From Xylanivirga thermophila (GTDB taxonomy: Bacteria > Bacillota > Clostridia > Caldicoprobacterales > Xylanivirgaceae), in contig NZ_RXHQ01000013.1 in assembly GCF_004138105.1 (NCBI RefSeq), positions 1 through 64,000 on the forward strand: 64,000 bases of DNA. The letters run 5' to 3'. The notes beneath the pieces are model-generated. The model had not been told where the DNA came from and did not search any database. It saw only the letters and a list, made by a program, of their open reading frames with translations. The translations under genes were made by a program, and so were the position numbers. Numbering within the stretch: the stretch's first letter is position 1; every line of letters begins with the position of its first letter. Below, piece by piece: positions 47,280 to 57,097 of the stretch.

Positions 47280-49238
47280 CTACTCGCCTCCTTTTGCATC
47301 TGTAATTTTATGTTCTTCCCTATCTAAAAAGATAGATGCCATTCTTAAAAAAATAGTCGCCAATGGGGGAATACATATATTTATTGAATAAGGCATATTA
47401 TGCCAATTTTTCTTTTCATATTGTATAAACTCCAAGTTCTTTATTCCCGTGCCTCCAAAGCATTCATTATCACTATTAAATACCTCTATATATTTACCAT
47501 CATATGGTACGCCTATTCTATAATTCTCGTAGGTCACGGGGGTAAAATTGCATACCACTATAACAAAATCCTTTCTATTACGTGAATATCGAATAAAAGA
47601 TAAGATGCTTTGATTATAGTTGTTGGCATCTATCCACTCAAATCCTTCCCAATCATAATCTACCTCCCAAAAAGCCCTGTTTTCTAGATAAAAATGGTTC
47701 AGCTCCTTTACATAATTCTTCAATCTGTAATGCATATCATAATCTAAAAGATGCCAATCAAGACTTTTTTTATAATTCCATTCTATAAATTGGCCAAATT
47801 CCCCTCCCATGAAGATAAGTTTTTTACCAGGATGCGCCATCATATATCCATAAAAAGCCCTTAAATTAGCAAATTTAGATACATAATCCCCAGGCATCTT
47901 TTCAATAAGAGAGCCTTTACCATGTACTACCTCATCGTGTGATATGGGTAAAATAAAGTTTTCTGAAAAGGCATATGTCATGGAAAAAGTAAGTAAATTA
48001 TGATGCCATTTTCGATGTATGGGATCCATCGACATATACTTCAATATATCATTCATCCATCCCATGTTCCATTTATAGTTATATCCTAATCCTCCCACAT
48101 ATGTCGGCCTAGTAACCAAAGGCCAGGCAGTCGATTCTTCAGCAATCATGAGCGTATTTGGAAAATCTCTAAATACTATCTCATTCATCTTGCGCATAAA
48201 ATATATAGCTTCAAGATTTTCCTTACCCCCGTATTTATTGGGCAACCATTCACCTCTACGCTTTCCATAGTCAAGATAGAGCATAGACGCAACTGCATCT
48301 ACCCTTAGACCATCTATATGATAAACATCCAGCCAAAATATGGCATTAGATATGAGGAAGCTGAGTACTTCCTTGCGTGCATAGTCAAATACCAACGTAC
48401 CCCAATGGGGATGTTCCCCTTTCCTAGAATCTGTATATTCATATAATGGATTACCATTGAATCGAGCCAATCCATGGGCATCCCTTGGAAAATGCGCTGG
48501 CACCCAATCTATTATGACTCCAATACCAGCATTATGACACTGGTCTATAAGATACATAAGATCATGTGGCGCTCCATATCTACTGGTAGCTGCATAATAG
48601 CCCGTAACTTGGTAGCCCCAAGAGCCATCAAAAGGATATTCAGATATACCCATTATTTGTATATGTGTATATCCCATTTCCTGAACATATGGTATTAGTT
48701 CATCTGCAAGTTCCCTATATCCCATGATATTATCTCCGGTTTTTCTCCTCCATGAGCCTAAATGTACCTCATATATGAGCATAGGTTTATTATATAACGG
48801 TGTAGTTCTCTTTTGAATCTGCCATACATCATCATGCCATCTATAATCATATATGTCATATACTATGGATGCAGTGCCCGGCCTCAATTCGCTATAAAAG
48901 GCATATGGATCAGCTTTTAAAAAAACTCTCCCATCAAAAGTTTCTATTTCATATTTATAGAGTACATATTCTCCTAAGTCAGGTATAAAAGTAGACCACA
49001 CCCCTGAATCGCCTAAACTTTGCATGATATTTGCCTGTCCGTCCCAATTATTAAAATCCCCTACTACACTTAACCTTTTTACATTAGGACACCATACAGT
49101 AAACTGTACACCTTTTATATCTTCTTCCTTTTTTATATGTGCTCCGAACATCCTGTAGGCATAATAGTTAGTCCCTTCATTAAATAGATATAGCTGATAA
49201 TCACTTACAAACCCTCTATTTAAAGCCTCCATATTCAA
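47280..49238 (-). CDS. glgB: 1,4-alpha-glucan branching enzyme (GH13)
   Basis: A protein of 652 residues with an N-terminal CBM48 domain (VQFTVWCPNVKRLSVVGDFN) and a GH13 barrel. The nucleophile Asp is in DGLRVDAVASMLYLDY near residue 325, the acid Glu in MIAEESTAWP near 380, and the transition-state His-Asp pair in LPISHDEVVHGKGS near 440. It creates alpha-1,6 branches in glycogen. TTG at 49238 follows AAGGAGG by 10 nt; an ATG two codons later would be too far. First gene of the glg operon. Confidence 0.96.
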   Translation of the reverse strand: MNMEALNRGFVSDYQLYLFNEGTNYYAYRMFGAHIKKEEDIKGVQFTVWCPNVKRLSVVGDFNNWDGQANIMQSLGDSGVWSTFIPDLGEYVLYKYEIETFDGRVFLKADPYAFYSELRPGTASIVYDIYDYRWHDDVWQIQKRTTPLYNKPMLIYEVHLGSWRRKTGDNIMGYRELADELIPYVQEMGYTHIQIMGISEYPFDGSWGYQVTGYYAATSRYGAPHDLMYLIDQCHNAGIGVIIDWVPAHFPRDAHGLARFNGNPLYEYTDSRKGEHPHWGTLVFDYARKEVLSFLISNAIFWLDVYHIDGLRVDAVASMLYLDYGKRRGEWLPNKYGGKENLEAIYFMRKMNEIVFRDFPNTLMIAEESTAWPLVTRPTYVGGLGYNYKWNMGWMNDILKYMSMDPIHRKWHHNLLTFSMTYAFSENFILPISHDEVVHGKGSLIEKMPGDYVSKFANLRAFYGYMMAHPGKKLIFMGGEFGQFIEWNYKKSLDWHLLDYDMHYRLKNYVKELNHFYLENRAFWEVDYDWEGFEWIDANNYNQSILSFIRYSRNRKDFVIVVCNFTPVTYENYRIGVPYDGKYIEVFNSDNECFGGTGIKNLEFIQYEKKNWHNMPYSINICIPPLATIFLRMASIFLDREEHKITDAKGGE

Positions 49239-49330
49239 ATATCCATATCCTCCTTATTTTCTCCAAAGATGATGTCATTTATAGTATTATTGACCAAACA
49301 AATAGGATCTAGTCTAAAAATAATTAAATA

Positions 49331-49351
49331 AGGGATGCCGCCCTGGCATCC
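49331..49351 (-). terminator. Terminator after the starch-binding protein gene
   Basis: GGGATGCC (49331-49338) and GGCATCCC (49344-49351) pair perfectly around a 5-nt loop, with a T-rich minus-strand tail. It separates the gene at 49367 from the glg operon. Confidence 0.75.
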
Positions 49352-49366
49352 CAAAAACATAGCTCT

Positions 49367-49687
49367 TTATTTACCATTACATTTAAAGGTATAATTTTTA
49401 CTATTGTTATTATCCCAGTGATCAGCAGAATCTTTAAATGCAATATTTAAATCACCTTTATTAGTTACCAATATTTCGGTTTCAAATTTGTTATCCCTTA
49501 CCTTATCCATTTCATATAGACTATTGCCAGACCATTTGTCATCAGAACCGAAACCAACGTGGGCATATACCTTATCGGCACCATCCTTTGCTAATATTCC
49601 TTCATATGTGATCTTTACTTTTTTCCCTTTTTCAATACTAGAAGGATTACAGTATACTCCAGAATCGTAATATCTGAAACTAGTCAT
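49367..49687 (-). CDS. Stand-alone starch-binding module (CBM25-like)
   Basis: A protein of 106 residues without signal peptide or catalytic domain. KGKKVKITYEGILAK, VYAHVGFGSDDKWSG and LNIAFKDSADHWDNNNSKNY, with their aromatic residues, follow the CBM25 pattern for alpha-glucan binding. The ATG at 49687 lies about 5 nt after GAAGGTGA. It sits just upstream of the glg operon on the same strand, separated by a terminator. It may bind glycogen in the cytoplasm, perhaps localising or protecting the granule; that is inference. Confidence 0.75.
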   Translation of the reverse strand: MTSFRYYDSGVYCNPSSIEKGKKVKITYEGILAKDGADKVYAHVGFGSDDKWSGNSLYEMDKVRDNKFETEILVTNKGDLNIAFKDSADHWDNNNSKNYTFKCNGK

Positions 49688-49935
49688 CAAAATCACCTTC
49701 TTTATATTAAATTTTCAATTGATATTATAACCGACTAAAGGTAAAATATTATAATATATTTATAGTAAAATATGAAGTTTTTAAAAATGATAACATAGAT
49801 TTGTGTTATTTCACAATAAATAGCGATATAAATGGTATAAAACCGAAGAACACATAGGAGTATAGCATAAGCGTACTTAGCAAATTGGCGAAAGAATATT
49901 AAAAATTAATATACAGAAAGGATAGAGATATAATA

Positions 49936-50823
49936 ATGGATAATTGTAATCTATGCCCACATAATTGTAACGCAAACAGAATAGAAGGTAAATTTGGCAT
50001 ATGCAAAGCACCCTATTATCCAAAATTAGCACGGGCAGCCCTACATTATTGGGAAGAGCCATGTATAAGTGGTACTAGAGGATCGGGAGCAGTATTTTTT
50101 TCCCATTGTAATTTAAAATGCATATACTGCCAAAATTACGACATAAGTCAAGAATATTTTGGCAAAGATATTTCCATAGAAAAACTAGTGGATATTTTTT
50201 TGAATTTTCAGAAAATGGGAGCGCATAATATCAACCTTGTATCTCCTACTCCATTTATACATGCTATAAAAGATGCCATCATTAAGGCAAAAGAAAAAGG
50301 GTTATCCATACCTATTGTATATAATTCAAATGCCTATGAAAATATAGATGCGATTAGGCAATTAGATGGATTAATAGATGTATATCTACCTGATTTAAAA
50401 TATTATAATGACAAATACAGCATCGAATTTTCAAACGCTTCCCACTATTTTGACCATGCAACTTCGGCTATATTGGAGATGTATAGACAGGTTGGAAGCC
50501 CCATTATGGATGATGAAGGTATCATAAAGAAAGGCCTTATAATACGTCATCTGCTGCTACCAGGGCTTATGGACGATTCTAAAAAGGTATTAGATTGGAT
50601 TGCCATGTCATTGCCAAAAAGCGTATACATAAGCCTAATGGCCCAGTATACGCCAGTTTATAAAGCTAAGGAACATAAAATTTTAAGCCATGCCATAAGC
50701 AAAAGACATTATGATGCCATAATAGATTATTTCTGTAAAATAGGATTGGAAAATGGATATATTCAGGATATATCATCGGCTAAATCCGATTATACTCCCG
50801 CCTTTGACCTCACAGGCATTTAA
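49936..50823 (+). CDS. Radical SAM protein, PflA/PflX-like
   Basis: A protein of 295 residues. The radical SAM cluster motif CNLKCIYCQ is near residue 58 (CxxxCxxC), preceded by an N-terminal Cys-rich block, CNLCPHNC with a later Cys in GICK, as in the PflX-like subfamily annotated as putative pyruvate formate-lyase activating enzyme. No glycyl-radical enzyme gene is nearby and the true substrate is unknown. Its last 14 nt overlap the convergent MalY gene. Confidence 0.88.
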   Translation: MDNCNLCPHNCNANRIEGKFGICKAPYYPKLARAALHYWEEPCISGTRGSGAVFFSHCNLKCIYCQNYDISQEYFGKDISIEKLVDIFLNFQKMGAHNINLVSPTPFIHAIKDAIIKAKEKGLSIPIVYNSNAYENIDAIRQLDGLIDVYLPDLKYYNDKYSIEFSNASHYFDHATSAILEMYRQVGSPIMDDEGIIKKGLIIRHLLLPGLMDDSKKVLDWIAMSLPKSVYISLMAQYTPVYKAKEHKILSHAISKRHYDAIIDYFCKIGLENGYIQDISSAKSDYTPAFDLTGI

Positions 50824-51973
50824 TTGCCTTACTAAGGCGTGATAATCCTTCCTCTAAAATACTCCTAGGACAGGCAAAGTTTAAACGCTGAAATCCACTG
50901 CCATCTATACCAAAGCTTGGACCATCATTAAGTCCCAAACCAGCCTTATGTATAATAAAGGATTTTAATTCATCATCGTCCATACCCAATGCCCTAAAAT
51001 CCAACCATGCCAGATACGTCCCCTCTGGTACTACTAGCTTCACCCCAGGTACTTCGCTATCTATGCAATCGGATAAGAGCCTAAGATTATCACCCAGATA
51101 CATAATAAGTTCATCTAGCCATTCTCCACCATATCTATAGGCAGCCTCCAATGCAGTTATACCAAGAAGATTATTTTCTATGTGAAATCTATCCATACCT
51201 GCTTTAAATTTTTTCCTAGCAACCTCATTTGGTATAATTGCAACCGAAGTTGTTAGACCTGCTATATTAAATGTCTTGCTAGGGGCTATACACGTTATAG
51301 TATTTTGTGCTGCCCAATCAGATATAGATAATACAGAAGTATGCCTATAACCCTTATATACTATGTCTGAATGTATTTCATCGCACACCAAAAAGACATC
51401 ATATCGCGAGCACATATCAACCAGAGTTTTTAGTTCTTCATATGTCCATACTCTGCCTACAGGATTATGGGGACTGCATAGTATCATCATCTTAACACCA
51501 GATCTAAACTTTTCTTCCAAATCATCAAAATCCATTTCATAGTGGCCTTCTACCATTTTTAATGGGTTTGTAACCAGCTCCCGCCCATTATTTTTTACTA
51601 CATTATAAAACGGTGGATATACAGGGGTCTGTATTAGCACCCTATCCCCTGGATCAGTACAACTATCTACTGCAAAAGCCAAACTTGTAACCACCCCAGG
51701 ACTATTTAATATCCATTCAGGCTGTATTTTGAGTCCATGGCGCTTCTCCTCCCAGTCTATTATAGCCTTATAATATGACTCTGGCCGTTCTGTATAGCCA
51801 AACACTCCATGTCCCACTCTATTTTTTAAGGCATCTATCACAGGTTTTGGAGATAGAAAGTCCATATCGGCCACCCACATTGGTAATACATCTTCCCTGC
51901 CAAAAAACTCTTTGTTATAATCCCATTTTATCGCATAAGTACCTCTACGATTTACTACCTTATCAAAATCCAT
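50810..51973 (-). CDS. patB: MalY/PatB-type aminotransferase (C-S lyase)
   Basis: A fold-type I PLP enzyme of 387 residues. The N-terminal KWDYNKEFFGREDVLPMWVA and the PLP-Lys region APSKTFNIAGLTTS near residue 230 are characteristic of MalY/PatB proteins, which cleave cystathionine or cysteine to pyruvate, ammonia and a thiol or sulfide. The ATG at 51973 follows GAAGGGG; the frame is open 14 codons further without a site. One octamer GGCGGGAG lies at 51578 on the coding strand. Confidence 0.9.
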   Translation of the reverse strand: MDFDKVVNRRGTYAIKWDYNKEFFGREDVLPMWVADMDFLSPKPVIDALKNRVGHGVFGYTERPESYYKAIIDWEEKRHGLKIQPEWILNSPGVVTSLAFAVDSCTDPGDRVLIQTPVYPPFYNVVKNNGRELVTNPLKMVEGHYEMDFDDLEEKFRSGVKMMILCSPHNPVGRVWTYEELKTLVDMCSRYDVFLVCDEIHSDIVYKGYRHTSVLSISDWAAQNTITCIAPSKTFNIAGLTTSVAIIPNEVARKKFKAGMDRFHIENNLLGITALEAAYRYGGEWLDELIMYLGDNLRLLSDCIDSEVPGVKLVVPEGTYLAWLDFRALGMDDDELKSFIIHKAGLGLNDGPSFGIDGSGFQRLNFACPRSILEEGLSRLSKAIKCL

Positions 51974-52178
51974 ATCTATATCCCCTTCTTTAATATTAAA
52001 ATAAAAATAAATCAAAAGTTAGTATATCTATCTACAAACTTTGTTCAGTCCCTATACTAATTGATTATAGCATAAAAACTTAATTTTACATACAACTTGT
52101 AATCAAGAATATTTTGTCATAGAATATAAAATGATCTAATATAAAGTACTGCATAAAAATATAAGGGAGGAACATAGG

Positions 52179-52643
52179 ATGAAGACAACAGCACGTTATA
52201 TTGCTCAAGCAGCTATCATAGCAGCCATATATGCAGCTGTAACCATAGCATTTGCGCCAATAAGCTATGGTCAAGTACAGGTTAGAATATCAGAGGCACT
52301 CACCGTACTACCTGCCCTTACTCCAGCTGCAATACCAGGATTGTTTATAGGCTGCATTTTAGCAAATATATATGGTGGCGGTGGTATCATAGACATCATA
52401 TTTGGCAGTCTAGCTACTTTGCTTGCCGCATTTTTATCATATAAGATGCCAAAGAAATGGATGGTACCCATACCGCCTATAATAATAAATGGTATTGTGA
52501 TAGGCTTTGTACTTAATTATCTATATGGACTACCCCTCTTTATAACCATGGGTTGGGTAGCCTTAGGAGAACTTATTTCCTGCTATGCCTTGGGATATCC
52601 ACTACTCTTAGCCCTGTCTCACCATTACCCGCATGGCATTTAA
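52179..52643 (+). CDS. queT: QueT-family transporter (queuosine precursor uptake)
   Basis: A membrane protein of 154 residues with five or six helices. The N-terminus IAQAAIIAAIYAAVTIAFAP followed by YGQVQVRISEALTVLPAL is the QueT signature. QueT is the probable substrate-binding S component of an ECF importer for a queuosine precursor. ATG follows GGGAGG. The upstream 150 bp lack the preQ1 riboswitch often seen in front of such genes. Its last 36 nt overlap the convergent P-type ATPase gene. Confidence 0.9.
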   Translation: MKTTARYIAQAAIIAAIYAAVTIAFAPISYGQVQVRISEALTVLPALTPAAIPGLFIGCILANIYGGGGIIDIIFGSLATLLAAFLSYKMPKKWMVPIPPIIINGIVIGFVLNYLYGLPLFITMGWVALGELISCYALGYPLLLALSHHYPHGI

Positions 52644-54713
52644 TATGGCTATTATAGTTACACCTACATCGGCAAATACTGCCTCCCACATAGTGGCTAC
52701 GCCAAATGCACCAAGCACCAACACTATTAGTTTAACACCCAATGCAAATATTATATTTTGAATCATTATACGCTTGGTACGCCTGGATATCTTCATTGCC
52801 TGGACCAGTTTTGATATCTGATCGGTCATAAGCACTACATCCGCCGCTTCTATGGCCGCATCAGAGCCTAAACCACCCATGGCTACTCCTATATCTGCCC
52901 TGGCAAGCACCGGGGCATCATTTATACCATCTCCTACAAATATTACTGCACCTTCACCCTCTTTATCAGCTATTATAGATTCTAGCCTTTCAACTTTTTG
53001 GTGCGGCAACAATTTTGCATACACTTGCGTTATTCCTATTTCCTGTGCTATACTACGTGCTGCAATATCATTATCACCAGTAAGCATGATTATATCTTTG
53101 ACCCCTATGGATTTAAGATCACAAATTGCCTCTTTTGCATCATCTTTTACTATATCAGATATGAGTATATAACCTACATATTTTTCATCAGCAGCAATAT
53201 ACACTATGGTCCCCGGTCTATTTACTTCTTCCACTTCGATGCCATAAGAATCCATAAGCCTTTTATTACCTACAAGCACCCTAAATTCCCCTACAATTGC
53301 CTCTATCCCATTACCAGGTCTCTCTTTATATCCCTTTATTATCTCCTTGTCTATCCCTTGCCCATAAGCCTTTAATAAGGACTCTGCTATGGGATGGGTA
53401 GAATAGCCTTCTCCATAGGCTGCGTAATATAAAAGCTCTTCTTTTGTAATACCTGCTTCCGGTTGTATCTCTGTTACTTCAAATACCCCTCGGGTAATAG
53501 TTCCTGTTTTATCCATAACCACCACCGACACATTATCCAAGGCCTCTAGATAATTACCACCCTTTATGAGTATCCCCTTCTTAGAAGCTGCACCAATCCC
53601 TGCAAATACAGTAAGGGGAATGGATATTACTAGAGCACATGGACAGGATATGACAAGAAATATAAGTGCCCTATACAGCCAATTGGAAAAGTTCCCCGCA
53701 AATATTGGTAGTATAAAAGCCAATACAGCTGCAATACCTACTACAGAAGGTGTATAATACCTTGCAAATTGAGCCATAAAGCGCTCGGTCTTTGCCTTTT
53801 TACTACCAGCATTTTGCACCATATCCAATACCTTGGATACGGTAGATTCTCCAAACTCTTTATTTACCTCGATCTTCAGCACGCTACTCTGATTTATAAA
53901 TCCAGCTAGTATTTCATCTCCCGCCTTTATCTCCACTGGCACTGGTTCGCCTGTTAAAGCCGATGTATCAGCCATTGATACACCTTCTAATACTATACCG
54001 TCTAATGGCACCCGTTCCCCCGGTTTTACTACTATGGTCTCTCCGATCTTTACATTTTGAGCTGGCACCCTCTTTATATCTCCATCTAGGTATATATTAG
54101 CCTCATCCGGTCTTATATTCATTAAAGATTTTATGGATTTTCTTGAGTGATCCACTGCAATATCCTCAAAAAGTTCACCGACTTGATAAAACAGCATAAC
54201 TGCTGCACCCTCTGGGAACTGCCCTATGGCAAAAGCACCTATAGTGGCAATTCCCATCAAAAAGCTTTCATCAAAGAAATTTCCCTTTGTAATATTCACA
54301 GCTGCCTTTGATAAGACAGGAAATCCCACCAATACATAGCTTATAAAAAATATAAAAAATGAAGTCCATTGTGAAAAATCAAATATTAGTCCTATGATAA
54401 ATAAAATAGCGCTTATGACCAGAGCCCATATATGGACATCTCCATGCTCTTCTTCGTCTTCTTCATCCAAAATGTCATTCTTTTCTATTACTTGGACATC
54501 CGGCTCTATATCCCTTACTAAGGTCTTTATATCCTTTATAACTTCATCTGGATGATGCCCTTCATCAATTTCCACCATCAATGTCCTTGTTGAAAAATTC
54601 ATACTTGCTTCTCCGACCCCTGGTATGCCATTTGTTCCGTCTTCTATCTTTACTGCACAATTTGCGCAACTGAGCCCTTTTAGATAAATTTCTTTTTTAT
54701 TTCTTTTATCCAT
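52608..54713 (-). CDS. cadA: Zn/Cd/Pb-exporting P1B-type ATPase
   Basis: A protein of 701 residues: an N-terminal HMA domain (LSCANCAVKIED, with CxxC), an acidic linker (DILDEEDEEEHGD), eight expected helices with the ion-site motif SCPCALVIS near residue 350, phosphorylation site DKTGTITRG near 392, and GDGINDAPVLARADIGVAMG near 590. CPC with an ArsR repressor next door points to Zn, Cd or Pb rather than Cu. The ATG at 54713 follows GAGGTG by 6 nt. It is cotranscribed with the repressor gene (11-bp gap). Confidence 0.93.
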   Translation of the reverse strand: MDKRNKKEIYLKGLSCANCAVKIEDGTNGIPGVGEASMNFSTRTLMVEIDEGHHPDEVIKDIKTLVRDIEPDVQVIEKNDILDEEDEEEHGDVHIWALVISAILFIIGLIFDFSQWTSFFIFFISYVLVGFPVLSKAAVNITKGNFFDESFLMGIATIGAFAIGQFPEGAAVMLFYQVGELFEDIAVDHSRKSIKSLMNIRPDEANIYLDGDIKRVPAQNVKIGETIVVKPGERVPLDGIVLEGVSMADTSALTGEPVPVEIKAGDEILAGFINQSSVLKIEVNKEFGESTVSKVLDMVQNAGSKKAKTERFMAQFARYYTPSVVGIAAVLAFILPIFAGNFSNWLYRALIFLVISCPCALVISIPLTVFAGIGAASKKGILIKGGNYLEALDNVSVVVMDKTGTITRGVFEVTEIQPEAGITKEELLYYAAYGEGYSTHPIAESLLKAYGQGIDKEIIKGYKERPGNGIEAIVGEFRVLVGNKRLMDSYGIEVEEVNRPGTIVYIAADEKYVGYILISDIVKDDAKEAICDLKSIGVKDIIMLTGDNDIAARSIAQEIGITQVYAKLLPHQKVERLESIIADKEGEGAVIFVGDGINDAPVLARADIGVAMGGLGSDAAIEAADVVLMTDQISKLVQAMKISRRTKRIMIQNIIFALGVKLIVLVLGAFGVATMWEAVFADVGVTIIAILNAMRVMVRQG

Positions 54714-54724
54714 AGTTATCACCT

Positions 54725-55099
54725 CTATAATTCGTTTATATGCTCCAATCCTTTCTTAAATATCTCACTTATATGTTCATCGTCTAAAGAATAATAAACC
54801 ACCTTACCATTTCTACGGTATTTAACTAAACGGGATTGTCTTAAAACCTTTAGTTGATGGGAAACAGCTGACTGGCTCATCCCAAGAAGGGCTGCAATAT
54901 CACACACGCACATCTCACATTTTGAAAGGGCGTATATAATTTTAAGCCTTGTATCATCACCAAACACCTTAAAAAATTCTGATAAACTTAAAAAGGTATC
55001 ATCCTCTATCATATCCGCTTTAACCTTATTCACCGCATCCTGATGTATTACCGTTACACCACATACTTCTATGGTCTTATCGATCTTTTTCCCATTCAT
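54725..55099 (-). CDS. cadC: ArsR/SmtB-family metal repressor (CadC-like)
   Basis: A winged-helix protein of 124 residues. CEMCVCDIAALLGMSQSAVSHQ near residue 60 holds the CxC pair of the alpha3 metal site and the recognition helix; VCGV near residue 12 can supply the N-terminal Cys, and DDEHISEIFKKGLEH carries the alpha5 site ligands. It should release DNA on binding Cd, Pb or Zn and so switch on the ATPase. A palindrome matching CadC-type operators lies 33 bp upstream. Confidence 0.92.
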   Translation of the reverse strand: MNGKKIDKTIEVCGVTVIHQDAVNKVKADMIEDDTFLSLSEFFKVFGDDTRLKIIYALSKCEMCVCDIAALLGMSQSAVSHQLKVLRQSRLVKYRRNGKVVYYSLDDEHISEIFKKGLEHINEL

Positions 55100-55131
55100 A
55101 CTATTTCACCTTCTTCAAGCTTTATAATTTC

Positions 55132-55155
55132 ACATATGAATATATGTTCATATGT
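55132..55155. promoter_or_regulatory. Operator for the CadC-like repressor
   Basis: ACATATGAA (55132-55140) and TGTTCATATGT, ending at 55155, form an imperfect inverted repeat of the ATATGAAC-type half-site used by CadC and SmtB regulators. It lies directly upstream of the repressor gene. Confidence 0.7.
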
Positions 55156-55372
55156 TATATTGTATTATATCCTCCTTTTAAATATAATGCAACTCAAATT
55201 TCTAACAACTAACACGATATAAATACTATAAAAACTGAAGGGCATGTGGAATCATCATACCATTATATCTGTTTAAAATACCATTCTAACCATAATGAAC
55301 GAATTTTTAAACGGATTTATGGAAACGTATAAGATATGCATGATAAAAACCAAAAAAATTTTATTTTTATAA

Positions 55373-55453
55373 TTGACAACGAGATATTTTTATGTATATA
55401 ATTTATTGAGTTTATTAAGAATGAACTTTTTGTTTAGGTACACTAAACAAAAA
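55373..55453 (+). promoter_or_regulatory. Promoter and palindromic operator of the regulator-pot operon
   Basis: TTGACA (55373-55378) stands 18 nt before TATAAT (55397-55402). About 20 bp past the expected start is a perfect 11-bp inverted repeat, TTTTTGTTTAG (55427-55437) and CTAAACAAAAA (55443-55453), with a 5-nt spacer. It ends 28 bp before the start codon. It is a likely operator for the XRE regulator encoded next; it could also fold in the mRNA. Confidence 0.65.
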
Positions 55454-55481
55454 ATACCATCATTTATGAATGGGTGAAATA

Positions 55482-56021
55482 ATGAATATTGGTGAAAAGA
55501 TAAGAAGGTTGAGAATTAAAAATAACCTTACACAAAAGGAATTAGCCGACAGAACTGAGCTTTCCAAAGGTTTTATATCCCAAGTTGAAAGGGATTTAAC
55601 GTCACCTTCTATAGCTACCTTGGTTGATATATTAGAATGTCTGGGAACAAACCTAAAGGAATTCTTCGATGATATGGAGGATGAGAAGATTGTCTTTGGC
55701 AAAGATGATGTCTTTGTAAAGACTAACAATGAGTTAGGCCATGAAGTGGTATGGCTTATACCAAATTCCCAAAAAAATCATATGGAGCCTATCATTTTGA
55801 ATCTAGAACCTGGTGGTTCTTCAGAGATAGATGAGCCCCATGAAGGCGAAGAATTCGGGTATGTAATCTCTGGCAGTATATATATATACCTTGGTAGTCA
55901 AAAACTAAAAGCGAAGAGAGGGGAAAGTTTTTATTTCAAACCCTCTAGTACGCACTATATTACAAATGCAGGCAAGAGTATATCGCGCGTATTGTGGATA
56001 TCTACTCCGCCTAACTTTTAA
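55482..56021 (+). CDS. XRE-family regulator with cupin domain
   Basis: A protein of 179 residues: an N-terminal HTH (IRRLRIKNNLTQKELADRT, then SKGFISQVERDLTSPSIATL) and a C-terminal cupin (EPHEGEEFGYVISGSIYIYL, then SFYFKPSSTHYITNAG). This PuuR-like type precedes pot operons in many Firmicutes and probably senses polyamine. The ATG at 55482 follows GGGTGA; the frame is open four codons further. It starts the transcript that continues into potABCD, with a perfect palindrome in its leader. Confidence 0.93.
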   Translation: MNIGEKIRRLRIKNNLTQKELADRTELSKGFISQVERDLTSPSIATLVDILECLGTNLKEFFDDMEDEKIVFGKDDVFVKTNNELGHEVVWLIPNSQKNHMEPIILNLEPGGSSEIDEPHEGEEFGYVISGSIYIYLGSQKLKAKRGESFYFKPSSTHYITNAGKSISRVLWISTPPNF

Positions 56022-56050
56022 ATATTTCAATATATGGGAGGAGATGAAAC

Positions 56051-57097
56051 ATGGCTTCAAGCATTATAGAACTAGTAAACGTATCAAAGGATTTTAATGG
56101 AGCCGAAGCATTAAAAAATATAAACCTATACATCAGGCAGAATGAGTTTTTAACCCTTCTGGGACCAAGCGGATGTGGCAAAACAACAATGCTTCGAATA
56201 ATAGGTGGTTTTGAACAGCCTAGTTCTGGGGATGTTTTATTTGAAGGTAAAAGTATTATATCCGTTCCACCTTACAAAAGAAAAGTAAATACTGTGTTTC
56301 AAAGGTATGCGCTTTTTCCCCATATGAATGTATTTGATAATGTCGCCTTTGGTCTTACTATAAAGCATATGGATAAAAAGTCCATACGTCAAAAGGTTGG
56401 AAAAATGCTACAACTTGTAAATCTTGATGGGTTTGGGAAAAGGTCCATAGACTCCCTAAGCGGTGGTCAACAACAGAGGGTAGCAATCGCAAGGGCATTG
56501 GTAAACGAACCTGAAGTTTTACTGCTAGATGAACCCCTTGCTGCACTTGATTTGAAGCTAAGGAAGGATATGCAGATAGAGTTAAAAAACATGCAGCAAA
56601 CTCTGGGCATAACCTTTATATATGTTACCCATGATCAGGAGGAAGCCCTCACAATGTCAGATACCATAGTAGTAATGAAGGATGGGCTGATACAACAGAT
56701 AGGTACTCCAGAAGATATATATAATGAACCTAAGAATACTTTCGTAGCAAATTTCATTGGGGAGAGCAATATAATAGACGGGATAATGCATAAGGATTAT
56801 CTGGTAAGTTTCTCAGAACGGAATTTTCAATGTGTAGATAAGGGCTTTGCCAATGATGAGCTAGTTGATGTAGTAATAAGGCCTGAGGATATAAAGATAG
56901 TGCCTCAAGATCAGGGTATGCTTGTTGGAACTGTAAAATCAGTAACCTTCAAGGGAGTACACTATGAAATGATGGTAGATAGCAATGAATTTACTTGGAA
57001 AGTTCATAGCACCCTTATGGAACCTACTGGTACAAATGTAGGCCTAAAGATACTCCCAAATGATATCCATATTATGAAAAAGGTGATGGCACAATGA
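56051..57097 (+). CDS. potA: Spermidine/putrescine ABC transporter ATPase PotA
   Basis: A protein of 348 residues. Walker A is GPSGCGKTT near residue 38, the signature [14 protein letters not shown] near 136, and Walker [14 protein letters not shown] near 158. A TOBE regulatory domain occupies the last 110 residues. It powers the PotB-PotC channel. ATG follows GGGAGG. Its end overlaps potB by ATGA. Confidence 0.97.
   Translation: MASSIIELVNVSKDFNGAEALKNINLYIRQNEFLTLLGPSGCGKTTMLRIIGGFEQPSSGDVLFEGKSIISVPPYKRKVNTVFQRYALFPHMNVFDNVAFGLTIKHMDKKSIRQKVGKMLQLVNLDGFGKRSIDSLSGGQQQRVAIARALVNEPEVLLLDEPLAALDLKLRKDMQIELKNMQQTLGITFIYVTHDQEEALTMSDTIVVMKDGLIQQIGTPEDIYNEPKNTFVANFIGESNIIDGIMHKDYLVSFSERNFQCVDKGFANDELVDVVIRPEDIKIVPQDQGMLVGTVKSVTFKGVHYEMMVDSNEFTWKVHSTLMEPTGTNVGLKILPNDIHIMKKVMAQ

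Noticed and set aside
52025-52178. A preQ1 riboswitch upstream of queT
   Set aside because: The region lacks the short C-rich hairpin and A-rich tail of the preQ1-I class, and I see no other aptamer.
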